Shown: positions 9,534 to 18,748 of the stretch, in pieces
Position numbering within the stretch: the stretch's first letter is position 1
Layout of the letters: each line of letters opens with the position of its first letter
Source of the DNA: Paracoccus aestuariivivens
Lineage (GTDB): Bacteria > Pseudomonadota > Alphaproteobacteria > Rhodobacterales > Rhodobacteraceae
NCBI RefSeq assembly: GCF_009711225.1
Contig: NZ_WMIE01000001.1
Span: 744,001 to 808,000 of the forward strand
DNA: 64,000 bases
Reading direction: 5' to 3'
The notes under the pieces: generated by a model
What the model saw: the letters and a program-made list of their open reading frames with translations, nothing else
Told to the model about the DNA's origin: nothing
Database searches by the model: none
Made by a program: the position numbers and the translations under genes

Positions 9534-10220
9534 ATGAACAACTTACTTTTCGGCATCTACCCCTATATCGCCATCACGATCATGATTTTGGGCTCGATTG
9601 TCCGCTATGAGCGTGATCCCTTTACATGGAAATCGAAATCCAGCCAGCTTCTGCGCAAGAAGCAGTTCGTCATCGGCTCGATCCTGTTCCATGTCGGCGT
9701 TCTGGTCATTCTAGGCGGGCATCTGGTCGGGCTTTTGACCCCGATCGCCTTCTTTGACGCGCTTGGAATCAGCCACGGCGCGAAACAGGTTCTGGCCATG
9801 ACGGCCGGCGGCATTGCCGGTCTGATGGCGCTGGCCGGTGGTGCGATCCTGCTGCACCGTCGCCTGACCGACCCCCGCATCCGCGCGAACTCGACGCTGG
9901 CCGATACCGGTATTCTGGTACTGCTGCTAGCCCAACTGGTGCTGGGGCTGCTGACGATCCTCGTTTCTATGCAGCATCTTGACGGGCACGAGATGACCAA
10001 GCTGATGAATTGGGCCCAAAGCATCGTCTATCTGCGTGCCGGTGCCGCCGAACACATCGCCGATGTCAACATCCTGTTCAAACTGCATATCTTCCTGGGC
10101 CTGACGATCTTCGTCCTGTTCCCGTTCACGCGGCTCGTGCACATGATCTCGGCTCCGGTGCGTTACCTGTGGCGTCCGGGTTACCAGATCGTCCGCACCA
10201 AACGCCACGGGTCGGAGTAG
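9534..10220 (+). CDS. narI: Respiratory nitrate reductase gamma subunit NarI (cytochrome b)
   Basis: A 228-residue integral membrane protein with five predicted membrane segments that oxidises quinol at the periplasmic side. The four haem-ligand histidines are in place at His53, His63, His185 and His203, matching E. coli positions 56, 66, 187 and 205. The ribosome site ACAGGAGG lies shortly before the ATG, 13 bases after narJ. It is followed after only 5 bases by the parvulin gene, which is therefore likely part of the same transcript. Confidence 0.98.
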   Translation: MNNLLFGIYPYIAITIMILGSIVRYERDPFTWKSKSSQLLRKKQFVIGSILFHVGVLVILGGHLVGLLTPIAFFDALGISHGAKQVLAMTAGGIAGLMALAGGAILLHRRLTDPRIRANSTLADTGILVLLLAQLVLGLLTILVSMQHLDGHEMTKLMNWAQSIVYLRAGAAEHIADVNILFKLHIFLGLTIFVLFPFTRLVHMISAPVRYLWRPGYQIVRTKRHGSE

Positions 10221-10225
10221 GCGTC

Positions 10226-11017
10226 ATGGAGATCAAACCCCTTCTGCCCCCTGTCACGGTGAATGGTGTCACTCTGGACCCCGGTCGCATCGCGGACGAG
10301 GCCCAGAACCACCCTGCCCCGCACGGCAAACCGGGTCACGCCTGGAAATCGGCCGCGCGCGCCTTGGCGGTCCGCGAACTGCTTCTGCAACAGGCCAAGG
10401 CCGCCAAGCTTGATGCCGATCCGACCGAGATCGCACCTGGCCAATGGGAAACCGAGGATGAGGCGATGATCCGGCAATTGCTGGATCAGACGCTGACGCC
10501 AGCCGCTGCCGATGAAACGGAAATGCGCGCGATCTATGACGCACATCCCGAGCGCTTCTGTGCGCCGTCCCTGTTCGAGGCCGCGCATATCCTGTTCCCC
10601 GCGGCTCCGGACGACAAAGAGGCCCGAGCATTGGCCCGCAAGGTTGCCGTCGACGTTCTGACGCAAGTCACCGCCGACCCGCGTCGTTTTGCCGGTCTGG
10701 CATTGAAGCACAGCGCCTGCCCGTCGAAATCCAATGGCGGGGTACTGGGACAGCTCAGCTCGGGCGATACGGTCCCCGAATTCGAAGCCACCTTGGCCTC
10801 GATGGAGGAAGGCCAGTTTTCGCTATGCGAGTCGCGCTATGGCATCCACATCATCCGTCTTGACGCGCGCGCGAATGGCGCGATCCTGCCCTTTGAAACC
10901 GTGCTGCCGCAGCTTGCCGAAGCGCATGACAAGGCCGCATGGTTGCGGGCCAGCCGGGACTATGTTGACGGGCTGGTCAGCGCGGCGGATATCTCGGGGA
11001 TCGACCTCAAACCTTAA
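10226..11017 (+). CDS. Parvulin-type peptidyl-prolyl isomerase of the nar operon
   Basis: A 263-residue protein with a C-terminal parvulin/PpiC domain (about residues 120-225), seen in the segments FEAAHILF, ACPSKSNGGVLGQL and ESRYGIHIIRL. The N-terminal ~110 residues are helical and resemble the NifM/SurA-like chaperone part. No signal peptide is visible, so it probably acts in the cytoplasm. It starts 5 bases after narI; homologous isomerases occur at the end of nar operons in several proteobacteria, and a role in folding the reductase is an inference. The upstream extension of this frame to 10010 overlaps narI and is rejected. Confidence 0.85.
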   Translation: MEIKPLLPPVTVNGVTLDPGRIADEAQNHPAPHGKPGHAWKSAARALAVRELLLQQAKAAKLDADPTEIAPGQWETEDEAMIRQLLDQTLTPAAADETEMRAIYDAHPERFCAPSLFEAAHILFPAAPDDKEARALARKVAVDVLTQVTADPRRFAGLALKHSACPSKSNGGVLGQLSSGDTVPEFEATLASMEEGQFSLCESRYGIHIIRLDARANGAILPFETVLPQLAEAHDKAAWLRASRDYVDGLVSAADISGIDLKP

Positions 11018-11029
11018 GGAGCAAGCAAG

Positions 11030-11542
11030 ATGCAGATCGCCTATGTCAGCCTGCCGGGTCGCGGCGCGAACGACCGCTTTCTGGCCGCCATTGCGTCCGA
11101 ACTGCAGGCCAAGGGCTTGCGTCTTGCCGGAACCGTGCAAACAAACATCGAGCGCGCCGATCGGGCGCGCTGCGACATGGACATTCTGGTCCTACCCGAT
11201 GGCCCGATCCTGCGCATCAGCGAGGATCGCGGCGATCTGGCGCGAGGTTGTCGGCTTGACGCCGGTGCGCTTGAAGACGCGGTGGTTGGCGTCACCCGCG
11301 CTCTGCCCTCGGCGGACCTGCTGATCGTGAACAAATTCGGCAAGCAAGAGGCAGAGGGGCGCGGTCTGACCCCGACCATCGCCAACGCATTGGAATGCGG
11401 CATTCCGGTGATCTTGGGCGTGAATGGCCTGAACCTGCCTGCATTCGAGGAATTCGCCGGCGGATTGGCACAAGCCCTGCCCGCGGACGCGACCACGGTT
11501 CTGGAATGGTGCCTATCCCATGGCCGACGGAACGCGGCCTAA
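11030..11542 (+). CDS. DUF2478 family protein at the end of the nar operon
   Basis: A 170-residue cytoplasmic protein that resembles DUF2478 proteins: an N-terminal strand with a glycine-containing loop (AYVSLPGRGANDRF), a central DILVLPDGP segment, an SADLLIVNKFGKQEAEGRG motif and an ECGIPVILGV strand, suggesting a P-loop-like alpha/beta fold without a canonical Walker A. DUF2478 genes are often found near molybdenum enzymes or transporters; a function is not established. A TAAGGAG ribosome site lies 9 bases before the ATG and the gene follows the isomerase by 12 bases, so it is the likely last gene of the operon. The assignment comes from remembered motif similarity. Confidence 0.75.
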   Translation: MQIAYVSLPGRGANDRFLAAIASELQAKGLRLAGTVQTNIERADRARCDMDILVLPDGPILRISEDRGDLARGCRLDAGALEDAVVGVTRALPSADLLIVNKFGKQEAEGRGLTPTIANALECGIPVILGVNGLNLPAFEEFAGGLAQALPADATTVLEWCLSHGRRNAA

Positions 11543-11844
11543 TCCGGGATAAGACGCAGTCTGCGCGATAGACCGTAAATCATGATGATCTCTGGATAAA
11601 TCAACACTTACTTTAATTGCAACGCATCGAGTTTGCGCGATGTTACCTCCTGCGAAACACCGCAGTTCGGGACAGCAAATTCAGATCCGACGGAATTTCT
11701 TAGGTCCATCACGCGACCCCATCGGCTCAATTGCAACATCGCATCCGGAATTGTCGGGATTGGCGACCCAGACGGGCAAAATTCTTGCCCGCAGCCTGCG
11801 CGGACAGCATTCTTCGCGCAACGTTTCCCAAAGCAGAGCCTCAA
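11543..11844. other. Non-coding stretch between the nar operon and the lipoprotein gene
   Basis: About 300 bases. I see short open frames on the plus strand but no ribosome site or recognisable protein, and no convincing terminator hairpin. It must hold the end of the nar transcript and the promoter of the lipoprotein gene at 11845. Confidence 0.5.
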
Positions 11845-12960
11845 ATGAGACTTCCGTCTACCGGTTCCCTCAAGGTCGCTATCCTTGCTTTTGCAATTGC
11901 GCTGACCGGCTGTAGCCGCGCTCCGGAAATCGTCGGGGTCGAAAACCCCACGGTCCCGACCGAGGCCGTGCCACAGATCAAACGCCATAAAATGTTCATC
12001 GCAACGACGCGACAGGCATCCGAAGTCGTGGGCACGCTATTTTCCGCCGAACGCGCCCCTGAACTCGGGCTGGCTTCGGTCGTGGCGACGGTTCCCCCGA
12101 ACCATGTCGTCGGAAATCTGGAACGGCCCCAGAAGTTACCCCCCGACCCACGGACCGAATTTTCGGTCGTCGATCCGACGATTTATCGCAGCAACGCATC
12201 CTATATCGCCGCGATCAACAGCGAACTGGCCAAACGTCCGCCGGGACAGCGCAAGCTTCTGCTGTTCGTTCACGGCTACAACAACAATGTCAGCGACTCG
12301 GTGCTAAGACTTGCCCAGTTCGTCGAAGATACGAACTATCAAGGCGTTCCGGTGTTGTTGACATGGGCCTCGGCGGCCAATCCGGTGCGCTATGTCTATG
12401 ACATGAACAGTGCGCTGATTGCCCGTGGAAAGCTGAAGGAAATCTCGAACCTGCTTGTCAGCACCAATGTCGAAAGCGTTGATATTTTTGCGCATTCCAT
12501 GGGAACGCTTTTGACCATGGAGGGCCTGGTCGATGCACAAAAGTCTGGAACCTTGGGCTCGCGGCGGACGATCAACAATATCATTCTCGCCTCGCCCGAC
12601 ATCGATATCGACCTGTTCAGAACGCAGATCGAGCAGCTGCCGCCGAATGTCCGCTCCAAGATCTACCTGCTGGTTTCGCGTGATGACCGGGCGCTGCTGA
12701 CCTCGCGTCGCATCGCCGGTGGCGTTCCGCGCGTCGGGGCCGCCAATGCGAGCGAACTTGAAGGGATGGGCGTCACCGTGATCGACCTGTCCGCCATCGA
12801 GGATTCAAGTTCGGGCAGCCATTCCAAGTTCGCAGGCTCGCCTGAGGTGGTCCAGTTGATCGGTGCCGGATTGAACCGCGCGGGTGGACTTGAGCAGGGC
12901 GGTCGCACCCCTGCGCTGCAGCAGCTTCTGCAAAACGTCCCGATCCTGATTACGGACTGA
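11845..12960 (+). CDS. DUF900-type alpha/beta-hydrolase lipoprotein
   Basis: 371 residues. The N-terminus is a lipoprotein signal with lipobox LTGC at about residues 21-24, so the mature protein should be lipid-anchored. The hydrolase domain of the DUF900/lipase type covers about residues 45-330: FVHGYNNN forms the oxyanion-loop region and AHSMGT holds the nucleophile serine in a variant of G-x-S-x-G. The first in-frame ATG giving an intact signal peptide was chosen; the upstream extension to 11731 has no support and the ribosome site is weak (AGCAGAG). The substrate is unknown; the family contains esterase- and lipase-like proteins. It is separated from both neighbours and probably monocistronic or cotranscribed with the next gene, 64 bases on. 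Confidence 0.8.
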   Translation: MRLPSTGSLKVAILAFAIALTGCSRAPEIVGVENPTVPTEAVPQIKRHKMFIATTRQASEVVGTLFSAERAPELGLASVVATVPPNHVVGNLERPQKLPPDPRTEFSVVDPTIYRSNASYIAAINSELAKRPPGQRKLLLFVHGYNNNVSDSVLRLAQFVEDTNYQGVPVLLTWASAANPVRYVYDMNSALIARGKLKEISNLLVSTNVESVDIFAHSMGTLLTMEGLVDAQKSGTLGSRRTINNIILASPDIDIDLFRTQIEQLPPNVRSKIYLLVSRDDRALLTSRRIAGGVPRVGAANASELEGMGVTVIDLSAIEDSSSGSHSKFAGSPEVVQLIGAGLNRAGGLEQGGRTPALQQLLQNVPILITD

Positions 12961-13024
12961 AAACACCTGTAAAATCTTTGTTTCCGTGGCATCATCGCTT
13001 CGAACGCTCAGGGAAGGAGTGATG

Positions 13025-13879
13025 ATGCCGAAACCGATCCGGTCCGCCGTAAGCCTTGCCTTTCTATCGCTTCTAGCATCAGCCGGATCCGCCATCGCCG
13101 ATTGCCCATCGGATCAGGTCATGGCGGATCTGGCAAAAAACATCCTGACGGCGACCCCCGTCACGGCTCCGACTGTCGCTACGCCCGAGGACGCACTCTG
13201 CGCGCAAGACAAGCTTGTGCAGATTCTCGCTCAGGAATGGGGCGCACCATCAGGATACAAGGCCGGTCTGACCAGCAAGCCGGCGCAGGATGCGTTCCAA
13301 GCCTCGGGGCCGGTACGAGGTGTGCTATATGCTGACATGATGCTTGAAAGCGGAGCCAAGTTGCCCGCCCAATTTGCCGCTCTGCCCCGCTTCGAGTCCG
13401 ATCTGATCCTTGTCGTCGCCGATCCGGCGATCAATGAGGCAAAAACACCAGCCGAGGTCTTGGCCCACCTATCTGCAATCCATCCCTTTATCGAACTGCC
13501 TGATCTGGTCGTCAGCGACCCCAAGACATTGACCCCTTTGAGCATTACCGCCATCAATGTCGGCGCGCGGATGGGGGTTCTGGGCGATGCCATCCCTGTG
13601 CAGGGCAGCGACCTGTCCCCTGATGTGCTTGCGCAAATGCAGGTATCGGTTTCGGACGAAAGCGGACAGAAATTGGCGAATGCGCCCGGCGCGGCGGTTC
13701 TGGGCAATCCCCTGAACGCGGTCTTGTGGCTGCGTGATTCAGGAGTCCGGTTCAAACAGGGAGATCTGGTCAGCGTCGGGTCATTCGGGCCTTTGCTGGT
13801 ACCGAAAGCGGGACAAACTGTCACGGTCCGCTACACGGGACTGCCCAAAGATCCGACGATCAGCGTGAGTTTCGAATAG
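13025..13879 (+). CDS. Exported 2-keto-4-pentenoate hydratase-like protein
   Basis: 284 residues. A clear Sec signal peptide (MPKPIRSAVSLAFLSLLASAGSAIA, cleaved near residue 25; listed here only by its ends MPKPIR and SAIA in spirit) precedes a domain resembling the MhpD/fumarylacetoacetase family: GYKAGLTSK, GVLYADMML, PRFESDLILVV and NPLNAVLWL match the order of conserved blocks in 2-oxopent-4-enoate hydratases. Those enzymes are cytoplasmic and act in aromatic meta-cleavage, so an exported version is unusual and the reaction here is unknown. Start: AAGGAG lies 5 bases before the ATG at 13025 (and only 2 before the ATG at 13022). It converges on the LuxR-type gene with 2 bases between stops. 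Confidence 0.75.
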   Translation: MPKPIRSAVSLAFLSLLASAGSAIADCPSDQVMADLAKNILTATPVTAPTVATPEDALCAQDKLVQILAQEWGAPSGYKAGLTSKPAQDAFQASGPVRGVLYADMMLESGAKLPAQFAALPRFESDLILVVADPAINEAKTPAEVLAHLSAIHPFIELPDLVVSDPKTLTPLSITAINVGARMGVLGDAIPVQGSDLSPDVLAQMQVSVSDESGQKLANAPGAAVLGNPLNAVLWLRDSGVRFKQGDLVSVGSFGPLLVPKAGQTVTVRYTGLPKDPTISVSFE

Positions 13880-13881
13880 GC

Positions 13882-14916
13882 CTATGTCAGCCATACCGCA
13901 CCGGTCAACATCCGGCGCAGGACAGCGGATTGTCCTTTGACCCCCATCCGCGCATAGACCTGTTTCGAGCAACTGCGTGTCGTTTCCAGTGTCCATCCCA
14001 GATCCAATGCAGCGTCTTGCAGGCTGGCTCCATCGCATAACAGGATCGCCAGCCGCGCCTCGCTGCGGCTGAGATCGAATGCGGTCGCGACCTGTTCGAC
14101 CGAAAGGGAACGCGCGGATATTCCATGCCGGATCAAGCCCAGCAAAACCCGCTCACCTGCAACCTCCTTCGGCATAAGCGCAATCTCGATCGCCGGATCG
14201 CGCGAGATTTCCACGGGGCGGATCAGTCCGTTCCCTGCCTGAGCGGCCGCAACTGCGCGACGGAATGACTGCGCGACCCCCCCTTCGCGAAATTCGAGCC
14301 AACCATTCGGCCGCTGCTGGACTGTTGGTGAATTATCCAACCATTCCCGCGTGTTGTCGGCCATATCAATCACGTTTCCGGCGGGTGTGAACATGATCCA
14401 GCCCCCACCCAAGCGGCCCGAGACCTGTCGGTCAAGCGCCGCACGCGCACGCTCGTGATCCAGCGCGAACCAGTTCGCCAATGCCTGCCCCAGATAAGGG
14501 CCAAGACCGGAAAGCTTGACGCCATCGACCGCGCGAAAGTCCTGCCCCCCCCTTTGCACTGCCAGCACCGCAAAACCGATTGCCCCGACCGAACATTTCA
14601 GCACGCGCATCGGCAATCGACCGTCGTGTCCGGGCATGTCGATCTGGGCATAGACCCGATCAAACCGCATTTGCCGCATCTGTGCCAGCTCCGGCAGTCT
14701 CAGGCGGCCATGCTGCCATGAAAGCCCGCGCCCGACATCCAGTTCCAAGTGCAGCGCCGCCGACTCGGCCCGAAGTTGATGCGCCAGCAGCCCGAGGAAG
14801 TCCGGCCATAGATCCGGTATCAAAGCCTCGTTCCCGCGTGACCGGGAAAATCCGGTCGCCGCGGCAAAGAGGGATTGCACGATATCGGTTTCGGCTGAAA
14901 TGGCGGAATTCCCCAA
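13882..14916 (-). CDS. LuxR-type HTH regulator next to sulfate activation genes
   Basis: A 344-residue cytoplasmic regulator. The C-terminal ~60 residues form a LuxR/GerE-like helix-turn-helix ([20 protein letters not shown], then [17 protein letters not shown]). The N-terminal ~270 residues look like GAF/PAS-type sensing domains but carry no motif that I can name, and there is no phosphoreceiver. It is divergent from cysD with 88 bases between the starts, a region holding the C6/G6 dyad, so control of cysDNC is possible but unproven. Proteins of this layout are common as orphan regulators in Rhodobacterales. Confidence 0.7.
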   Translation of the reverse strand: MGNSAISAETDIVQSLFAAATGFSRSRGNEALIPDLWPDFLGLLAHQLRAESAALHLELDVGRGLSWQHGRLRLPELAQMRQMRFDRVYAQIDMPGHDGRLPMRVLKCSVGAIGFAVLAVQRGGQDFRAVDGVKLSGLGPYLGQALANWFALDHERARAALDRQVSGRLGGGWIMFTPAGNVIDMADNTREWLDNSPTVQQRPNGWLEFREGGVAQSFRRAVAAAQAGNGLIRPVEISRDPAIEIALMPKEVAGERVLLGLIRHGISARSLSVEQVATAFDLSRSEARLAILLCDGASLQDAALDLGWTLETTRSCSKQVYARMGVKGQSAVLRRMLTGAVWLT

Positions 14917-14927
14917 ATTTGCAATTT

Positions 14928-14945
14928 ACCCCCCATTTGGGGGGT
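14928..14945. promoter_or_regulatory. C6/G6 inverted repeat between the LuxR-type gene and cysD
   Basis: ACCCCCCATTTGGGGGGT is a perfect dyad with 7-base arms around a 4-base loop, about 60 bases before the cysD ATG and 12 bases outside the start of the divergent regulator gene. Just beside it stands CCCCAAATTTG, which repeats part of the arm. It could be an operator for the divergent pair or a hairpin in the cysD leader; it lacks a T-run, so a terminator is unlikely. Confidence 0.6.
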
Positions 14946-15004
14946 TAAAGGAAGTATTCCGGACGTTAGCTCTAGGTCAACAAGGTTATGACAGAGAATT
15001 CCCT

Positions 15005-15910
15005 ATGGACCAGAAATCCCTGACCCACCTTCAGCGCCTGGAAGCGGAGAGCATCCAAATCCTGCGCGAAGTTGTCGCCGAAGCTGAAAACCCCGTCATG
15101 CTGTACAGTGTGGGCAAGGACAGTGCGGTCATGCTGCATCTGGCCAAAAAGGCGTTCTACCCCGCGCCGCCGCCCTTCCCGCTGCTGCATGTCGATACGA
15201 CGTGGAAATTCCGCGATATGTATGCGCTGCGCGACAAGGCCGCCCGCGATGCTGGCATGGAGTTGCTGGTCTATCAAAACCCCGAAGCGGTCGAAAAAGG
15301 CATCAACCCCTTCGATCACGGCTCGGTTCACACCGATATGTGGAAGACCGAAGGTCTGAAGCAAGCGCTGGACAAGTACGGCTTTGACGTCGCCTTCGGC
15401 GGCGCGCGTCGGGACGAAGAGAAATCGCGTGCCAAAGAGCGCGTCTTCTCGTTCCGTTCGGCCAACCACCGCTGGGACCCCAAGAACCAGCGCCCCGAGC
15501 TTTGGCGGCTTTACAACGCCCGCAAATCCAAGGGCGAAAGCGTCCGCGTCTTCCCGATCTCGAACTGGACCGAGCTGGACATCTGGCAATACATCCATCT
15601 TGAAGGCATCGAGATCGTGCCGCTGTATTTCTCGGCGCCCCGCCCGACCGTCGAGCGCGACGGGTTGATCCTGATGGTCGATGACGAACGCTTCCCGCTG
15701 GCCGAAGGCGAAACGCCGGTCATGCGCTCTGTCCGCTTCCGGACGCTGGGCTGCTACCCGCTGACCGGTGCCGTCGAAAGCGAAGCCAAGACGCTGCCCG
15801 AGGTCATACAGGAAATGCTGCTGACCACGACCTCGGAACGTCAGGGTCGCGCGATCGACCACGATCAGGCTGCCTCGATGGAGAAGAAGAAGCAGGAAGG
15901 CTATTTCTAA
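15005..15910 (+). CDS. cysD: Sulfate adenylyltransferase small subunit CysD
   Basis: A 301-residue ATP-sulfurylase subunit of the PAPS-reductase/N-type ATP pyrophosphatase fold. The PP-loop [10 protein letters not shown] is at about residues 35-44; [16 protein letters not shown] and the C-terminal [16 protein letters not shown] are diagnostic for CysD. With CysN it forms adenylyl sulfate (APS) from ATP and sulfate in the cytoplasm. The ATG at 15005 gives the standard N-terminus [17 protein letters not shown] and has AGAGAA upstream; the frame extends to 14900 without support. It is followed 45 bases later by cysNC. Confidence 0.98.
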   Translation: MDQKSLTHLQRLEAESIQILREVVAEAENPVMLYSVGKDSAVMLHLAKKAFYPAPPPFPLLHVDTTWKFRDMYALRDKAARDAGMELLVYQNPEAVEKGINPFDHGSVHTDMWKTEGLKQALDKYGFDVAFGGARRDEEKSRAKERVFSFRSANHRWDPKNQRPELWRLYNARKSKGESVRVFPISNWTELDIWQYIHLEGIEIVPLYFSAPRPTVERDGLILMVDDERFPLAEGETPVMRSVRFRTLGCYPLTGAVESEAKTLPEVIQEMLLTTTSERQGRAIDHDQAASMEKKKQEGYF

Positions 15911-15955
15911 GCCTTTTTGCCCTTTCCCAGACATTTCCACCGCAACAGGTGACCC

Positions 15956-17863
15956 ATGACGACCCAAGAACCCATTTACAAAACCGACGCCCTGATCGCC
16001 GAGAATATCGACGCATATCTTGAGGCACACCAACACAAGACCATGCTGCGCTTCATCACCTGCGGCTCGGTTGATGACGGAAAATCCACCCTGATCGGGC
16101 GGCTTCTGTACGACAGCAAGATGATCTTCGAAGACCAGCTCGCCGCGCTGGAAGCCGATAGCAAACGCGTCGGTACGCAGGGGCAAGAGATCGACTTCGC
16201 ATTGCTGGTCGACGGCCTTGCCGCCGAGCGCGAGCAGGGCATCACCATCGACGTGGCCTACCGCTTCTTCGCCACTGAAAAGCGCAAGTTCATCGTCGCC
16301 GACACCCCCGGCCACGAGCAATATACCCGCAACATGGTCACCGGCGCTTCGACCGCCGATGTCGCGGTCATCCTGATCGACGCGCGCAAGGGCGTGCTGA
16401 CCCAGACTCGCCGCCATAGCTATCTGGTCCACCTGCTGGGCATCCGCCACATCGTGCTGGCGGTGAACAAGATGGATCTGGTTGGCTACGATCAGGCCAC
16501 TTTCGACAAGATTGTGGAAGAATACACCGAGTTTGCTCGCAGCATCGGGATCACCGAATTCACCGCGATGCCGATTTCGGGCTTCAAAGGCGACAACATC
16601 ACCGCCTCTAGCGAGAACACCCCCTGGTATACCGGGCCCGCCCTGCTGCCGCATCTGGAGACGGTGGAACTGGACTCGGCCGCGGATCAGGCCAAGCCGT
16701 TCCGCATGTCGGTCCAATGGGTCAACCGCCCCAACCTCGACTTCCGCGGCTTCGCCGGTTTGATTGCCAGCGGCACGGTCCGCCCCGGCGACAGCATCCG
16801 CGTGCTGCCCTCGGGCAAGACCTCGTCCATCGCGCGTATCGTCAGCCTTGAAGGCGACCGCGATCTGGCCGTCGCAGGCGAATCCGTCACCCTGACCTTC
16901 GCCGACGAGATCGACTGCTCGCGCGGGCAGGTCATCGTGGCCGCCCAAGCCCCGCTGGAGGTCGCCGACCAGTTCGAATCCACTCTGGTCTGGATGGACG
17001 AGAACGAATTGGTTCCGGGCCGCGCCTATTGGCTGAAAGTCGGGACGCAGACCGTCTCGGCAACGGTCCATGCCCCCAAATACGAGGTGAACGTCAACAC
17101 GCAGGAACATCTGGCAAGCAAAACGCTGGACCTGAATGCGATTGGCGTGGCCAATATCACCACCGACCGCGAAATTCCCTTCGCGCCCTATGACGAAAAC
17201 CGCGATCTGGGCGGCTTCATCCTGATCGACAAGATCTCGAACCGCACGGTTGCGGCAGGGATGATCCACTTTGCCCTGCGTCGCGCACAGAACATCCATT
17301 GGCAGGCGACCGATATCGGCCGTGAACACCACGCCAATATGAAACACCAGAAGCCCGCCGTGCTGTGGCTGACCGGTCTTTCGGGTTCTGGCAAATCGAC
17401 CATCGCCAATATTGTCGAGAAGAAGCTGGCGCGGATGAACCGCCACACCTTCCTTCTGGACGGCGATAACGTGCGTCACGGCCTGAACAAGGATCTGGGC
17501 TTCACCGAGGCCGACCGGATCGAAAACATCCGTCGCGTCGGCGAAGTGGCCAAGCTGATGACCGATGCGGGTCTGATCGTGATCACCGCCTTCATCTCGC
17601 CGTTCCGGTCCGAGCGGGACATGGTGCGCGGCATGATGCAACCGGGTGAGTTCGTCGAAGTCTTTGTCGACACGCCGCTATCGGTCGCGGAAAGCCGTGA
17701 CGTGAAAGGTCTTTACGCCAAGGCTCGCTCGGGCCAGCTGAAGAACTTCACCGGTATCGACTCGCCTTACGAAGCACCCGAGGCGCCTGAACTCCGGATC
17801 GACACCACCGAGATGACGCCGGAAGAAGCGGCCGATGCCATCATCGCGCGGCTGATCCCTTAA
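15956..17863 (+). CDS. cysNC: Bifunctional CysNC: sulfate adenylyltransferase GTPase subunit fused to APS kinase
   Basis: 635 residues in two enzymes. Residues ~20-445 form an EF-Tu-like GTPase (P-loop GSVDDGKST, switch [13 protein letters not shown], and MPISG) that drives APS formation by CysD. Residues ~460-635 form APS kinase (Walker [30 protein letters not shown]), which phosphorylates APS to PAPS. The same fusion is known as NodQ in rhizobia. A CAGGTGACCC stretch precedes the ATG. The operon ends here at a strong terminator. Key residues for both activities look intact. Confidence 0.97.
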   Translation: MTTQEPIYKTDALIAENIDAYLEAHQHKTMLRFITCGSVDDGKSTLIGRLLYDSKMIFEDQLAALEADSKRVGTQGQEIDFALLVDGLAAEREQGITIDVAYRFFATEKRKFIVADTPGHEQYTRNMVTGASTADVAVILIDARKGVLTQTRRHSYLVHLLGIRHIVLAVNKMDLVGYDQATFDKIVEEYTEFARSIGITEFTAMPISGFKGDNITASSENTPWYTGPALLPHLETVELDSAADQAKPFRMSVQWVNRPNLDFRGFAGLIASGTVRPGDSIRVLPSGKTSSIARIVSLEGDRDLAVAGESVTLTFADEIDCSRGQVIVAAQAPLEVADQFESTLVWMDENELVPGRAYWLKVGTQTVSATVHAPKYEVNVNTQEHLASKTLDLNAIGVANITTDREIPFAPYDENRDLGGFILIDKISNRTVAAGMIHFALRRAQNIHWQATDIGREHHANMKHQKPAVLWLTGLSGSGKSTIANIVEKKLARMNRHTFLLDGDNVRHGLNKDLGFTEADRIENIRRVGEVAKLMTDAGLIVITAFISPFRSERDMVRGMMQPGEFVEVFVDTPLSVAESRDVKGLYAKARSGQLKNFTGIDSPYEAPEAPELRIDTTEMTPEEAADAIIARLIP

Positions 17864-17870
17864 GCCAATC

Positions 17871-17899
17871 AAGCGGGGTACGTAACGGGCCCCGCTTTT
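17871..17899 (+). terminator. Rho-independent terminator after cysNC
   Basis: The arms AAGCGGGG and CCCCGCTT pair over 8 bases with an 11-base loop, followed by TTTTC. It lies 8 bases after the cysNC stop and before the converging Crp/Fnr gene. Confidence 0.85.
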
Positions 17900-17917
17900 C
17901 ATTCGCGATGGCGGGAT

Positions 17918-18598
17918 CTAGTCCTGATCCTGCCCGCCTTCATGCATCAGCGCCTCGGGCTGCAGGATGCGCAGATATTTCCGACCCGATTCGATGATTC
18001 CCTTGCGATTAAGGGTAGCAAAGTTGCGGCTGACGGCTTCGCGATTCGCGCCGACAATATTTGCGATCTCGGCATGGGTTGGCAGGTTGGTCAGCGTCCG
18101 TCCAGGCTCTAGCCCGCCCTGCTCCATGGCGACTCGCAGAAGATAGGCCCGCAACCTGTCCTCGACCCCAAGCGAGGTCAGTTCATGCACCCGCTCGGTC
18201 AATTCATAGACTCGGCGCACCAGCCCCCGCATCAGCGCGGCCCTGACCGAAGGATGCGCGTCGATCAGCCCCAGAAACAACTCTCCGGGCATCTCCAGCA
18301 ACGTGCAATCGGTGCGGGCATATAGCGAAAGCGAGCGTGGATGGCCGGAAATCACGGACAATTCGCCAAAGGCGCTGCCAGAGCCGATATCGCTGTAGAC
18401 GATCTCGCGGCCTGATTGCGTCCATTGCACCGCCAGCACCTGCCCGGACAGAACGAACAGCACGGTATGGCCCGGATCGCCCCGTTCAAGGATGCGTGTG
18501 CCTGATGTGAAGGTCCGCCGCGTGGAAAGGGAATCGATCCGATTGAGCTCTGCCGGGGGTAGTTCAGAGAACCATACCAGATCCTGAAGCCCGATCAT
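17918..18598 (-). CDS. Crp/Fnr family transcriptional regulator
   Basis: 226 residues with a cyclic-nucleotide-binding-like domain (about 12-125, including GDPGHTVLFVLSG and GSAFGELSVISG) and a Crp-type winged helix (about 150-215, LPTHAEIANIVGANREAVSRNFATL). It has no N-terminal cysteine cluster, so it is not an FNR oxygen sensor. The recognition helix ANREAVSRNFA differs from the FNR E-x-x-S-R pattern in context but keeps R-E-x-V-S-R. Its ligand is unknown. It is divergent from the helical protein gene at 18749 with about 150 bases between starts, including an AT-rich stretch with the short dyad AAGGCAA/TTGCC. Confidence 0.85.
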   Translation of the reverse strand: MIGLQDLVWFSELPPAELNRIDSLSTRRTFTSGTRILERGDPGHTVLFVLSGQVLAVQWTQSGREIVYSDIGSGSAFGELSVISGHPRSLSLYARTDCTLLEMPGELFLGLIDAHPSVRAALMRGLVRRVYELTERVHELTSLGVEDRLRAYLLRVAMEQGGLEPGRTLTNLPTHAEIANIVGANREAVSRNFATLNRKGIIESGRKYLRILQPEALMHEGGQDQD

Positions 18599-18748
18599 GC
18601 TTAGTTCTCCCGCACGTCATTATTCTCCAAGGCAATTTATTTGCCCTTCGGCGAAAAAATTAAACGGTTTGTGCGCCGGAGCACAGACCCAAACCACCAT
18701 AATCGTCAATTGTGTCCTCGTGATCTCCGCAACCGGAAGAGTACGCAA

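Noticed and set aside
14972..17641. 889-codon open frame on the minus strand
   Set aside because: Exact antisense of cysD and cysNC, whose proteins are beyond doubt; a GC-rich codon shadow with no recognisable protein.
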